Assembly: GCF_033568475.1 (NCBI RefSeq)
Contig: NC_133123.1
Coordinates: forward strand, 140,694,062 to 140,758,061
Direction: 5' to 3'
Length of the DNA stretch: 64,000 nt
Source: Henckelia pumila
Lineage: Eukaryota > Streptophyta > Magnoliopsida > Lamiales > Gesneriaceae
Shown here: positions 10,861-23,900 of the stretch, in pieces
Position numbering within the stretch: position 1 is the stretch's first letter
Layout: every line of letters begins with the position of its first letter
Translations under genes and position numbers: made by a program
The notes under the pieces: model-generated
Databases searched by the model: none
The model's input: the letters and a program-made list of their open reading frames with translations, nothing else
What the model was told of the DNA's origin: nothing

Positions 10861-13800
10861 TACAACTGTGCAAGAATTGTTTGATGAAAGCGAGAATATT
10901 AATTTTCTTAAAGTCGAATTTGCTTTTTGCTTTTTTCTTTTTTTCTTTTTTGGAGTATTTGGCTTTTAAAATTAGAAAGATTAGAAGTATCAAATTCTTC
11001 TTCAATATTCTGACTTGTTGGGTAGCAAAAGTTACTATCCAAACCCAAATAAACAAATTACCACCTAACTTTCGGATACCCAAAATTTCTCAGTTTTAAT
11101 TTATCAAAAACTGATCTTTTTACAAATTATTATATTATTTATGTAGCAATATAATCTCAATTAATAATTAATAAATCTTTGCCTCGAAAAAAATAATTAA
11201 TAAATCTTACTGTAAAAAAATATCAACTTAAGTTTGAAAAATAGAGAGAAAATATCAATACACATAAATCTTACCATAAAAAATTTCGGAGGGATGAATG
11301 GGTTTGGGTCAAATCGGGTTGGTGAAAAAAATTTTTTGAAAATTCTCAATCCGAACCCGAACCAAACCGAAAACAAAAAACCCGAACCTGAATTAACCCG
11401 CCTAACCTGAATAACCCGTGCAACCCGACCTGAAATAATTTTTTGTTCACAGCCGTTTTATGTATCAATCGGAGAGTACTACGCACATCTTTTTTTCTAC
11501 GGAAAGAAGCAAAATCACAAGCTTCTTATAATAATTCGACCAATCAGCAGCAACAAAATTCAGCAAAAATATAAACGTAGGACGAATACGGGACGAGACC
11601 TAGAACAACGAGACACGCAATGGTCGGGGATAGAGAAACTGGGGAAGCAGCTGGGTTACTTTAGGCTGCTGATTCAGCGGACGATATACGCAGCCTCACC
11701 GGCGAGGGATTGGAGGTGGCAACCGCCTCGTTGAACTGCGAGCGGTCAGCGGAGCAGCCGGGAAGAGACTTCTCCTGGTCCCTGGACACTTGGATCGAAA
11801 GTGAATAAGGGAGACTGGACGAGAAGGGAAGAAAGGTACGCTGGCGGCTGGTCGAGCGGAGCAACCAAGAAAAAACTTCTCCTGGACCTTGGACGCGTGG
11901 ACTAGAAATGCACAAGGTAGATGACTCAGAACGACGGAAGAGTACATGCCGCCGCATATACTACCATGCGGGTTATGTGTAACTTTATGATTACTTAAAA
12001 TTAGTGGGTTCCAATTATCTGTCGCCACGTCACCCTCAAGTCACTACTTTGCGGATAGCATCTACTCAACCATCTTTTGGGTTGGGCTTTAATTTAGTTT
12101 AGAAATCCTAAAATTGAAAGAGGCCACTCATAAGATATATATATATATATATATATTTTGTTTAAAAAAAAATTGGGTCGGGTGGGTTCGGGTTACTGGG
12201 TTACCTGATATTTTTCGGATCAACCCAAACCCACATGAAAGAAAAAAAATTTGTGGGTTGGAATTCGGGCCTGACCCGTTTCAACCCGAACCCGAAAAAG
12301 CACAAACCCAAACCCGGTATTTTTCGTGTCGGGTTCATTTTTTACACCCCTAATTTCAATGCAGATATAATATGGGCAGAATCTCCAGTGATGATGACCG
12401 GTAAAGCCGCGGCTTTTGCCGGCGATAATGGGTAACAATGGAAAGTGAAATAAATTGAAATTGAATGACCCGAGGGTATTTCAAATCTAATATAAAGTTT
12501 AAATAGATGAGGTAAAACAGCAAGTGGTAGAGAACCTCCGAAGGTGACGGGGATTGAACCGGCGATGGTGGCGGCAGTACTAGCGTCAGTGGTGATGGGT
12601 GGGAAGGGCTGGGATACCGTATCGAAATATCGATTTTTTGGCATATCGTACCGAATTGTTTTCGATATACTGACATTTTTGCGATATACCGAAAAAATTT
12701 TCGGTATGAGTGTTGATTTTTTCTATACTAAAATTTCAGAATTTTGATATTGGTACTTGTGTGAATTTTTTTTAGTACATTATACGATATATCGAAAACC
12801 CACCCAAAATGAAAGATGGGTAACAATTGAAAAAGGGGTGGGTATTGGTAAGACTATCAAATCGGGGTAAAAAATAAAAGCATAATAAATTATAAAATAA
12901 ATTAACAATGGGACACGTGTCAAAAAATAAATAGTTTTTGGTCTTGTTCTTTTGCCAGCTCGGACGAACCTATCATTTTATTAAGACATCGTTTGGTTTG
13001 GTGTACTATTAATATATGTAAAACTTATTACATTTAATTTCGTGTTTTTCTCGTCATATTATTTATATATCTATTAATTATTAATTTTACATCAATCAAA
13101 TCATTAATAATTTATCTTACATCAATCAAATCATTTAATTTAAATTACTATATTACTCTTATAAATAATATTATTCATATTTTATTTATTATTAAAAAGA
13201 CAAAATGGTAATTTATCAATTTCATATAAAATTTAATCAAATAAATTATAATCTATCAATCAAATCAAATATATATTAACTATTATTTCTTATTTATTTT
13301 TATTACATTATATTATTTATATATGTATTACTTATCCTATCACTCAAACCAAACAGTGTCTATATACATACTTACTGATTAATCTCTTCTATTATATGAA
13401 GTGTGATGTCACATCAAGATGGTACGTTAGAGTGGCCTCTTTGTTTTTTAATTTTGTTTACAATAATTTATTTTTTTTATTTTCTACAATTTTAATAAAA
13501 AAACGGAATGTGCAAGATCGCGAACGTGTATGCAACATGTGTACATAAAAATGCATTGTATAAAAACACAACGTGTGCAATTAAATAATAATAATTATTA
13601 TTAATAAAAGGAGAGGTTTTTGAGTGGAATAAAAAGAGAGGTGTCAATATAACATTTTTTTGGTGATTTTTTTTAAAATTCTAAAATTATCCTTAATTTA
13701 CTTTTTTATTAACCCTAATGTGATTCCTTGTTAATTTTAAAAAAAAATTGTTTTCGTTCAAAAAAAAATCTGAATTTGTTATCTCTACCACAGTCTATAA

Positions 13801-13913
13801 ATCATTCAATTTTATATTTTTTTTTGGTTAAAAACAATAGAATATCTTCAATATTTGTGAACATGTATTTGCATATGCCATCATTGTTAATTATAATCAT
13901 GTGTACAAATTAT
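10861..13913. other. non-coding stretch with degenerate transposon debris
   Basis: No gene is supported here. Two patches rich in GGGTT/AACCC motifs (~11290-11440 and 12170-12352) are near each other; the second ends in ACACCCCTA, which read from the other strand is TAGGGGTGT, a hAT-like terminus. A patch of ATACCGAAA/TTTCGGTAT palindromes spans ~12600-12800. Two similar ~70-bp segments, each containing AACTTCTCCTGG or GACTTCTCCTGG, occur around 11750 and 11862. (TA)n occurs at 12138-12156. The ORFs over these patches are low-complexity. Confidence 0.55.
12608..12812. mobile_element. degenerate hAT-like MITE rich in TACCGAAA palindromes
   Basis: The stretch runs from GGGCTGGGATACCG to TATCGAAAACCC and is full of ATCGAAAT/ATTTCGGTAT inverted motifs. 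It strongly resembles the intact MITE at 13914-14134. I could not find a clean 8-bp duplication, so the borders are approximate. Confidence 0.45.
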
Positions 13914-14134
13914 TAGGGGTGGTTTTTCGATATACCTTACTACAAATATTGATATGAAAAAAATTCATACCGATACCGATAGTAAAATTCCGAAACATTG
14001 GTACGAAAAAAATCCATATTGATACCGTATAAATACCGAAAAAATTCGGTATACCAAAAAAATATCTGTATATCGAAAAAATTTCGGTACGGTATGTCAA
14101 AATTATGGTATTTCGATATGTTATGTCAGCCCTA
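13914..14134. mobile_element. hAT-type MITE, 221 bp, with 8-bp target duplication
   Basis: The element starts TAGGGGTG and ends CAGCCCTA, imperfect terminal inverted repeats. It is flanked on both sides by CAAATTAT (13906-13913 and 14135-14142), an 8-bp duplication typical of the hAT superfamily. The interior consists of inverted TACCGAAA-type motifs and has no coding capacity. Confidence 0.88.
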
Positions 14135-14199
14135 CAAATTATACATAACGTAATGGAATACTGGAAATAACAAAACAAATCTAGTTTCTTGTGGTGAGC

Positions 14200-14725
14200 C
14201 AGGGGCGGACCCAGAAAATTTGGTCAGGGGGGCACAATTACGGACGGAGTTATGTGTTGTTCCGCTCGGATGGTCGGTTGGGCGACCTAATATTTTTTTT
14301 ATTTTTTATACATTAAATTTAGTCAACTTTGTCAATATCCCCGTGAAAAATTTTTAAAATAAAAAGATAAAATCTCAACACATAAAAAAATAAAGAGCTT
14401 AGAAAATTTTAGTTTGGATAGAAATAAAAATCTGGCTCCGTTATTGGATACAATTCATAAAAAAATCATGAATGTGCATTTTATATCAACTAAAAGACGG
14501 CCAAAAAATTTAAAACATTATAATCAATTCATAATAATTCATTATACAATTATTTGATGAGTTATTAAACATATTTTCTTTAAAATATAATAAATCAATA
14601 TTATTTAAAATTAACACGTATCATATTTTATTTTATTAAAAAATTAATACAAATATACACTAAAATTTTTTTAAAAAATTTGAGGGGGGGTCGTGCCCCC
14701 CTTACCCTACATGGGTCCGCCCCTG
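14200..14725. mobile_element. hAT-type MITE with CAGGGGCGGACCCA ends
   Basis: Perfect 14-bp inverted termini CAGGGGCGGACCCA and TGGGTCCGCCCCTG bound a 526-bp AT-rich non-coding interior. The flanks TGGTGAGC (14192-14199) and CGGTGAGC (14726-14733) are an 8-bp duplication with one mismatch, as expected for hAT elements. Its interior has no transposase. Confidence 0.88.
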
Positions 14726-15046
14726 CGGTGAGCATTGGTCAAAACCGAACCAACCAAACTGAAATTAACAAAATCAAAGGTACAGATTTTTTCCACCAAC
14801 TGAACGACTGAATTTTTTAGTCAAAGCCAACTAATTGAACCGATTAAAGATCGACTGTTTAGGTCGGTTTTCTAACAATTGATTTTGTTGTATTCTCGGA
14901 TGTAATCTGTTAATCAATCAAAGCCATTAGAATTAAATCGATTGAGGTTATTTTCCATTGAACTTTATGGCCTCGGAAAACTCAAAACTGCATAAATTAT
15001 CCAAGTAAATCGATCATTTATTAATTCATTTCGCAAATAAAAAAAA

Positions 15047-15843
15047 GGGGGTTTTGAAGAAAAATCCCTAAACACATATACAATTTTAAATTCAGTCCCC
15101 TTGCCTTTACACTTTTGTCTGCACTCCCTAACACCACAAAATTTTATTTTTTACTCCATATTTTAATTATTATTTACTGATTTTACACTTTAAATTTAAT
15201 TAAAATAAGATATAATATAATAAAATAAAATTCAATGCCTCGGGAATATCTTTCACTTCCATTCCATCGAGAATGGGTTCTCTCAGTTGCTTGAAACCCC
15301 ACGGCTGAAGAACTCCATCAACTAGCGGCACCAATTGACCGAAGTTTGGAAGCGACCGACGACGAGGAACAAGCATAACCAACCGAGCAAAGGTTCGATT
15401 ATTCTTCAGATGTTGGATTTATATGAACGATTCTTGGAAAAGGTTATGCAGTATTAATCAAAGATGAGTTACTGTGTAGATTTCTGAAAATTGATTGATG
15501 TATAAATTTTCAAAATTATTTATTTAAATCTTCAGCTCTAACCTGGAAACATTAAGACAAATTTGGTATGGGTTTTAGATTGTTTATTTTCTTAAGTTTA
15601 ATAGATGGATCTGGATATGGTTTTTATAGGTGTTAATGTCTTTTATATTTCATCTTAAAATTTTATTGATATAATTGATTTTGGTAGTTGTGAATTAATC
15701 TGTAGTGATCCATCTAAAAATGGTGTACAAATCTTTTAAATAATTTGTATATATATTTTTAATAAATTTGTGTCCATTGTAAATCTTCTTGTAAATTACA
15801 TAGTTCTGAATTTTGTGTTTTATTCTTGATAGGCACAACCAAC
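15047..15843. other. left subterminal region of the MULE
   Basis: The stretch contains the degenerate inverted end and the region upstream of the transposase. At ~15225-15390 is a GC-richer patch with a short minus-strand ORF of no recognised family. The AG at ~15830 just before the first transposase ATG could be a splice acceptor, so an upstream untranslated exon is possible. Confidence 0.45.
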
Positions 15844-18435
15844 ATGGAGTCCTGTTCTGGAGGAAATTCTAATTTTTCCTTTATTGGTAGTTGTCAGTAC
15901 CTTAAAGGCCTTTATCTAATTTCAATTCCTAATGGTGCTACGCTGATGGAGTTGTTCCAGAATCTCGGACAAAAATGTTCGAATATTAACCTTGAAATGA
16001 CGACGTTGCTTTTCACAGCCCCTCACAAGAAGATGGAAGTCACTTTGATTGACAATGATGATGTGCGTAACATGATAAATCTTCATATGTGTATGAAGTT
16101 GAATATCATTGAATTGAGAGCAGAAAGAAAGACTGATCAAAGTTACCGTAGCACAAACGTTGACAGGTAATTATTTTGCATTGTTTTATTATTAATTTTT
16201 TTATAGTCACGTATTTGACTTTTATTTTTGTTGTATAATTACTTAATTTATTTGTGAAAATCTGAATAAATGGACCATGCATAGTTATATTGTCTGAGTT
16301 ATATTTTGTATTGGCGTGGTAAGGGTTCAAACTGAAGATGAGACACATTCGACAAGTGGCACACATCTCGAAGTTTGCAGTATGAGTAATTCTATTGATT
16401 CGTGGCGTTAGTGCATACGTGGTGTTGGTCAAACATTTAAAGATGCAGCTAATTTCCGAAATTGTATTAAAAACTATGTCATTGCTATCAGACGTTCATT
16501 TTCCTATGTGAAAAATGATAGTCAGAAGATCATTGTTGTGTGTAGTGATGCAAATTGTTCATGGAGAATATATGCATCTAAACATCAATCAGATAATGCA
16601 TTTGGCATTAGAAATTGTAATTTAACTCATAGTTGTCGTGATGACAATTTAAGAACTAGAGGACATCCTAAAGCTGATTCCTCTTGGGTATGTAACTTGG
16701 TGAAAGATAAGTTGAGGGGAGAGCCATCATATCGTCCAATTACAATGATTAAGGACATACAAAGAGATTTCGGAGTGGAAATTAAATACCACAAAGTTTG
16801 GACGGGCAAAGAAATGGCAATGAATGAAATTCATGGAACTGAGAAGGGGTCATATGATAAGTTGCGATGGTATTGTCACGCCATTAAAGAAACCAATCCT
16901 GGAAGCTATGTTTAATATGAGATTGATACGATGACAAATAGATTTGATCGGCTGTTCATATGTTTTCACGCTTGCCTTGTTGGTTTCGTTTGTGAATTTA
17001 GGCCATTAATATTTTTAGATGGAACCCACATCAAGAACAAGTACAAAGGAAGTATTCTAGTAGCTGTTGCAAAGGACGCAAATGATGATCTTTTCACCTT
17101 GGCATATGCAGTTGTGGATGCAGATAATGACTGTAACTGGCACTGGTTTTGTAATCGATTGAAAGATGTTCTAGCTTCAAAAAACATAACGTTCTTCCAT
17201 AGCTTTACTTTCTTCTCTGACAGGCATCCTGGTTTGATTAAGGCTATTCAATCTGTGTTCCCTGGTAGTCATCATGCATATTGCTTAAGACATTTAGTAG
17301 ACAATTTTGTGAAACAGGTTAGTATGACATAAATAAATATTTATTTACTGTTATGTTATATTAACTGTTTGGTTCACAATTTTAATATTATGCATATTTA
17401 TTGTAGGTATTGCGGAGGTACTCACTCCATAAGAAGAAGAAATGGTCATCTGTATTGAAAAAAGCGGCATATGCCTCATCGCGACATGAGTTTTTTGAGC
17501 TTATAAAATCTATAACCGAGTCAATGCCAATTGCACAAGAGTTTCTTGTGAATTCTTCACCTGATAATTGGGCAAATGCTCTATTTACGGGTAACTGATG
17601 GGGTGTGATTAACAACAATATTGCTGAAAGTTGGAATAGTTGGGTGAAACCTGCGCGCCACCTACCAATTATGGCAATGGTAGACAATATACGCATCCAA
17701 ATTATGACAATGATGCACGAAAGAAGAGAAAAATCTTTGGTGATGGATAAAGATTTAACCCCTATAAAAGAAAAGGATGTTTCACTTGCTTATTCTCAGT
17801 CCCGCAGCTTCAAGGTCCATAGGTCATGTGGATTGAAATTTGAGGTTATAGATGGGGATAAAACTTTGGCAGTTGATTTGAGTTCATGGACGTGTTTATG
17901 TCGAGGTTGGCAAATCTATAAACTTCCTTGCAAGCATGCATGCGCTTGCATAGAATCAAAGTCGTTGTCGGTTTATGATTTTTGTGACAAATATTTTACG
18001 ATCGGAGCTTATCGTGAAAGTTATAAATGTGTCATCAATCCTATACCAACATTTGATATGTATGAAGGTTATAATGATGAAGGTGAATCAATTTGTGCTC
18101 CTATCGTGCGTAGTCAACCAGGTCGTAGACGAACTATGAGGATCCCTTCTCAAGTTGAACATCGTCTGACAAAGTGTGGAAGGTGTAAAAAGCAAGGGCA
18201 TAACAGGCGTACCTGCAAAGAAGCCTTTGAATGAACAGTTGATGATTTTGTATTGTTTAGTGTATTTTGTTTCTTATCATTCATTAAAATATTTGTTTGT
18301 TTAATGAAGTTAATTGAAAACTAACTGTTTTTCTTTTATTTTGTTAGTCGTAAGAGGTTGCTACAACTCGAGCATGAAACAAGTGTTGAAGGCCATTGTA
18401 GGAGGCGTACAAGATCTGGTCGTGCTGCGTTTTGA
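15844..18435 (+). pseudogene. MULE transposase (MURA), with three nonsense mutations
   Basis: The plausible exons are 15844-16166, 16324-17317, 17407-18234 and perhaps 18346-18435. Domains in order: a PB1-like N-terminal region; the Mutator DNA-binding/FLYWCH-like region (NCSWRIYASK, HSC near 16555-16640); the MULE DDE core with Asp in FLDGTH (~17015), Asp in SDRHPG (~17220) and Glu in NNNIAESWN (~17625); a SWIM zinc finger (CLCRGWQIYKLPCKHACAC, ~17905-17950); and a CCHC knuckle near the C-terminus (~18177-18220). In-frame stops TAG at 16409-16411, TAA at 16913-16915 and TGA at 17596-17598 break it, the last lying between D2 and E. It therefore cannot make full transposase. It would cut and join element ends in an active copy. 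Confidence 0.9.
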
Positions 18436-18948
18436 GTTGTTTACATTATGTTGGTTAAATTGTGTGTCGGAATAATTATGTAGCAGTCTATGTTGTTACT
18501 TTGAGATGCATTATGTTGTTGTTCGTATTCAAGCTTGAACTTGGATTGTGGTACTTTTGGTCAATATATAGTCGTCTACTTTTCCATGGTGCAATGGTGT
18601 TTTTATGAGAATTCGTTGGATCATTTTTTTTGTTGGTTTATGGTGGTTTATCATTTTTCAAATGGGTCATGTCAAAAAAATTTAGGATGGTTGTACGAAA
18701 TCAATCAATTAGAATACAAATACGGTCATATATGGAACTTGATTGATAAAATTTGGTACTAACAATAATTAAGTGGGACATGATATTATAGTTACACAAT
18801 AAACTTGAAGTTTACAAGAGTTCACATTAAATTCATAAAAGCGATACATCGTAACGATTTTCAATTATAACACTAATCCACATAGCATCAGAAGTCAAGA
18901 CTACCCATCTAAATGTCCCACAGATTGACAAGAGTTATACACAACTAA
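18436..18948. other. MULE spacer between transposase and GRF ORF
   Basis: The two genes are convergent, and this stretch holds their 3' regions. The short ORF here is low-complexity and I see no gene. Confidence 0.5.
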
Positions 18949-19327
18949 TCAATAAGTCATTATGATAATTAACAACAAAAAAAGAACGAACATTACAAAG
19001 ATAAAACAACCACATCCAAAACAGCAACACACAAATACCATGCTTTCAGAATGTTTTCCACGGGCATCACAGTGGTCGTGCGTCATATGCGGTATAGTCG
19101 GTGCTGACCCGCGATCAGAAGAAGCTGAGGATTGCTCATTTACTGTAGAATATATCTTATTTTTTGACCGAGAACCACTGCTAAATTCTGAATTAGGTGG
19201 TTGTGTTTGTCCGCTGTAATTGTCATACCAAATAAAGCGGTTTGGATGATGAAGATCTTGAGGACATATATAGTAATAAACCCCTGGAAGAGTCGAGCAT
19301 GGTCCTGCTTTCCGAAGTGACATCTTG

Positions 19328-20838
19328 TGTAGTGACCCAACCCGGATCCACTACCTAATCAGAGTTATAGTAAAAGCGCACGCAATAAAAGCTTAAAGCG
19401 TAAAGTGCGGATAATTAAAATACAACAAATCCAATCGGCAGAATGCAACCGACGTTATCACAAGTGTATAAGTACTGTTATACAACCAAATCGAAGGTTC
19501 AGGGTAAACAAATCCCTACCCTCTACAACCTCGCACTCTCCAAAGCTCAATTCTGGTGAGAGCCGCCTGGACCGTCCAGCCTCAGACATGCCCCGCCACA
19601 AGGTACACAATACCTAAACACAGGGGCGTGAGCTAGAACGCTCAATACGAAGCAATGATATAAATACAAATATGCGCACACAGATGATTTAAAACTCAAG
19701 TGAAAACACTTGCTCATGGCGCCGAAAATATATAGTACCGGCTAGAGAGCTACTCCGCGGGGTACTCGTATACTCCATATCAGGGCTGAGCCAACCCCAT
19801 CCTGACCCGAATCCAAAACAGGATACAAGCCTCATATGGAAACTGTCATACCTGACTCGAGTCCAAAATGAGATCATTGTTCCCTATGGAGATTGTCAAT
19901 GACTCACATCTCTCCGGATGCAGTCACACGTAAAATCATGTATGTGCTAAGACGATAAAACATGCTAAAACACGATAAAGCATATAGCACATACTCATGC
20001 AAAATACAAGCAAATATATCATGCCGGCTATCTCGGTCAGTACGTACGTACCTCTAACACTGCTGGTCAAACCTAGCTCTACTGATCTAGACTCCAAGCC
20101 TACTAGTCCAGTCTACTAGCTACTACAATGCAAATATCCATGCATCAACAATCAAGCTCTAAAAGACTTAATTAAGCTATTGTATACTCTTAAATATTTT
20201 TAAGATGCCAAAGCTATACCTGCGTCCGTCGTTAGCCCTTTGCTGAAGATAGCCTCAAAACTAGGCCGTAGCTCCGCGACGACGTCTAGATCACTAAGCC
20301 ACTTCCGGATTTCCTGTAGGATGCCTAGATCTCCCTAGATCTGAGTTAGAAGGCTTAGGAATCAGAGAGAAGAGAGGGAAAGGTGCACTTGAAAATGAAA
20401 TCTCGGCCCCCTATTTATAGACGGAGTTCGGAGCCTTCGAACCCGGTTCGGACCGTCCGAACACGATCGGAACCTCCGATCCCATCTTCGGAGCGTCCGA
20501 TCGTCCAATATTACGTCAGCCATGACGTCACCTTGCTGACGTAAGCGATGACGTGTGTCCTGGTCCAGATCGGAACGTCCGATCTCACCGACGGAGCGTC
20601 CGATCTCGATCGGAGCCTCCGATCCTGGCATGGAGCTTCCGATCCACTTCGGATCGTCCGAACTCCTCTTCGGATCGTCCGATCCTGCTGAACCAATTCA
20701 ACTAATTCGAGTGCTCTGAATCCATTTCTGAAGTCCGTTATCCCAACGGAAACTTACTTAATCATGTTTTACTTAATCTAAACATGATCACGTGATTAAT
20801 TACTCATTAATCACTAATTAGAAATGTGGATTACTACA
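19328..20838 (-). repeat. 3' LTR of the minus-strand gypsy element
   Basis: The LTR is 1511 bp with TG...CA borders. On the minus strand U3 contains a cluster of CGGA/TCCG palindromes (20427-20686) and an as-1-like TGACG pair (20536-20555) just upstream of a TATA box, CTATAAATAG (20411-20420). It matches the other LTR with scattered mismatches and a few small indels. Confidence 0.95.
20427..20686. promoter_or_regulatory. U3 enhancer-like cluster: ~10 short palindromes plus TGACG motifs
   Basis: About ten 14-17-bp palindromes of the form (G/T)(A/T)TCGGANCNTCCGA(T/A)C occur here, for example GATCGGAACCTCCGATC and GTTCGGACCGTCCGAAC. Between them lie ACGTCA, TGACGTCA and CTGACGTAAGCGATGACGTG (20536-20555). 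The last has the spacing of an as-1 element, which is known to bind TGA-class bZIP factors. On the minus strand the cluster sits immediately 5' of the TATA box. The other LTR has the same array at 26604-26862 with several decayed units. Confidence 0.7.
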
Positions 20839-20851
20839 TTCTCCCCCACTT
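20839..20851 (-). promoter_or_regulatory. polypurine tract of the gypsy element
   Basis: On the minus strand AAGTGGGGGAGAA abuts the start of the 3' LTR. It is the expected plus-strand priming site for reverse transcription. Confidence 0.85.
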
Positions 20852-20962
20852 AAGAAATTTCATCCTCGCAATTTAAGTCTTAGAGGAAAACATAAATAGC
20901 CAACCAAATGTTCTTTATTACAACTGAACAAGTACAAACTCGATACTAAGAAGTACAAAATC

Positions 20963-23900
20963 TCAAAATAACTCAGGATGCTTGGCTAACATCCGGCTCT
21001 CCAACTCCCAAGTAGCTTCCTCTGTACCTCTGCGCTGCCACTGTACCATAACCAATGGTATGCGCTTGTTACGAAGTATATTGTACTTCCTGTCAAGAAT
21101 CCGTAGGGGTTTCTCCACATACGATAGATCTCGATCTACCTTTACCTCGGTCGGATGCAAAATATGCGACTCGTCCGCCACATACTGCCTCAACAAGGAC
21201 ACGTGGAACACATCGTGGATCTCCGAAAGATCGGGTGGCAAGGCCAGACGATAAGCAACATCCCCAACCTTCTCGAGAATCTCAAAAGGACCAATAAATC
21301 TAGGTGTTAGCTTACCCTTGCGACCAAACCTCATCACCTTTCGGAAAGGTGACACACGCAAGAAAACGTATTCCCCTACCTCAAAATGAAGTGGCCTGCG
21401 GTGAGTGTTCGCGTAGCTAGCCTGTCGTTCCTGGGCTGCCTTAACCCTGCGTCGGATCAACTCTACTGCATCAATCATCTGCTGAATCATCTGAGAACCC
21501 TTAACCTGACGCTCGCCAACTTCGTCCCAAAACAAAGGTATACGACAACGGCGTCCATAAAGAGCCTCAAATGGTGCCATGCCAATGCTGCGATGGAAAC
21601 TATTGTTGTAGGCGAACTCCATCAATGGTAAATGATCATGCCACACTGGACCAAAATCCATCACCGCCGCACGAAGCATATCCTCTAAAGTGCGAATAGT
21701 ACGCTCCGACTGTCCGTCCGTCTCTGGATGATAAGCCGTACTCAAGCTCAAAGTAGTACCAAGGGCTCCCTGGAAATTACCCCAAAATCTCGAGGTGAAT
21801 CTCGGATCTCTATCGCTGACAATGCTCAACGGAATCCCATGCAATCGAACAATCTCCTGCACATACAATTGCGCCATCCTATCAAAGGTGTAATCGCGGT
21901 TATAGGGAAGAAAATGCGCTGACTTTGACAACCGATCCATGACAACCCAAATAGCATCACAATTCCTGGAAGACATAGGCAAGTGGGTGACAAAGTCCAT
22001 CGTCACATGCTCCCACTTCCATTCAGGAATCTCTAAGCTGTGAAGTAACCCTTCGGGTCGTTTAAACTCTGCCTTGACTTGCTGACACATAAGGCATCGG
22101 GATACGAACTGATAAACGCTGTGCTTCATCCCTTTCCACCAAAATCGAGTACGAAGATCCTTATACATCTTCATGCTGCCTGGATGTACAGAGAATCGAC
22201 TGCGGTGAGCTTGCGATAAGATCTCATCCCTCAAAGTAGAATCCTCGGGTACCACAACTCGACCAGAAAGACACAACAGACCGTCTCCCTGTAAATGGAA
22301 ACCAGAAGTATTACTACCCTCAGCCATCAGAATTCTGAGTTTCACGGATTCGTCGATACAACGCTGGCTCTACAAGCACAAAAGAAACACGAATCCCTTG
22401 CTGTTATTTCTTATGACGGAATGTGAATGCTGAAGAACAACACTCTTCCACTGCCTTCCGTACCGAACTGATACGAAGGGAACTCACATAAACTTTGCAA
22501 CTAAGCGCATCAGCAACAGGATTTGAAGAACCTGTATGGTACTTGATCTCACAATCGTAATCCTTCAACAGATCCATCCAACGATGCTGCCGCATGTTCA
22601 ACTCAGCCTGAGTGAACAGATACTTCAGACTCTTATGATCGGTAAAGATCTCAAATCATTCTTCGTACAAATATTGACGCCATATCTTAAGAGCAAAGAC
22701 AATGGCTGCAAGCTCTAAATCGTGTACGGGATAGTTCTCCTCGTGAGTCTTCAACTGTCTGAAAGCATAAGCGATCACGTGGTCATTCTGAGTCAACACA
22801 CACCCCAAACTCTGGAGAGAAGCATCAGTTAAGACTACAAAACCACCTGATCCAGACGGTAAAGCAAGAACTGGAGCTTTCACCAGACGACGTCTCAACT
22901 CACGAAAACTGTCTTCACAAGCATCAGACCAAACGAAAAAAACGTCTTTCTTCGTCAACTGAGTAAAAGGCTTAGCTATCTGAGAGAAATTCTCCACAAA
23001 ACGACGATAGTATCCTGCTAAACCAAGGAAACTACGAATCTCAAAAGCTGTAGTCGGGCGTGACCAATTCAGAATAGCCTCTGTCTTGATAGGATCAACA
23101 GATAAGCCCTCCTGAGAAATGACATGACCAAGGAACACAACTCGGTCAATCCAGAAGTCACACTTACTCAGCTTCGCGTACAACTGTCTCTCCCTCAAGA
23201 CCTACAGTACAGTATAGAGATGATAGGCATGCTCATCCATGCTACGAGAATACACCAAAATGTCATCGATGAACACCACCACGAACTTATCCAGAAAGTC
23301 GCGGAAAACTCTGTTCATCAGATCCATAAAAATAGCTGGAGCATTCGTCAAACCAAACGGCATCACTAAAAACTCATAGTATCCATACCGCGTATGAAAT
23401 GCTGTCTTAGGAACATCCTCTTGTCGAACTCGCAACTGATGATACCCAGATCGAAGATCAATCTTCGAATAGACAGAAGTACCCTGCAACTGATCAAAGA
23501 GATCATCTATCCGCGGAAGAGGATACTTATTCTTCACTGTCACCTGATTCAACTGATGGTAATCAATACACAACCGCATCGAACCATCCTTCTTCTTGAC
23601 AAACAGTACTGGGGCTCCCCATGGCGAAATGCTAGGTCGAATATAACCCTTATCAAGAAGATCTTGCAATTGCTTCTGCAGCTCTTTCATTTCTGATGGT
23701 GCCAATTGGTAAGGAGTACTTGAAATCGATGTAGTCCCTAGCACTAACTCAATGCCAAACTCAATCTCCCTTACTGGTGGCAAACCTGGAATCTCCTCCG
23801 GAAACACATCTGGAAAGTCACGAACCACTGGTATCTCTTGGATATCTGGCTTTCCTAAGGATGCATCAATGGCGTAGATAAGGTAGCCTTCCCCGCCAGA

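Noticed and set aside
11661..12028. Overlapping minus-strand ORFs of 98 and 110 codons
   Set aside because: They are Ser/Pro/Arg-rich frames over a duplicated GC-richer patch, with no family feature or splice context.
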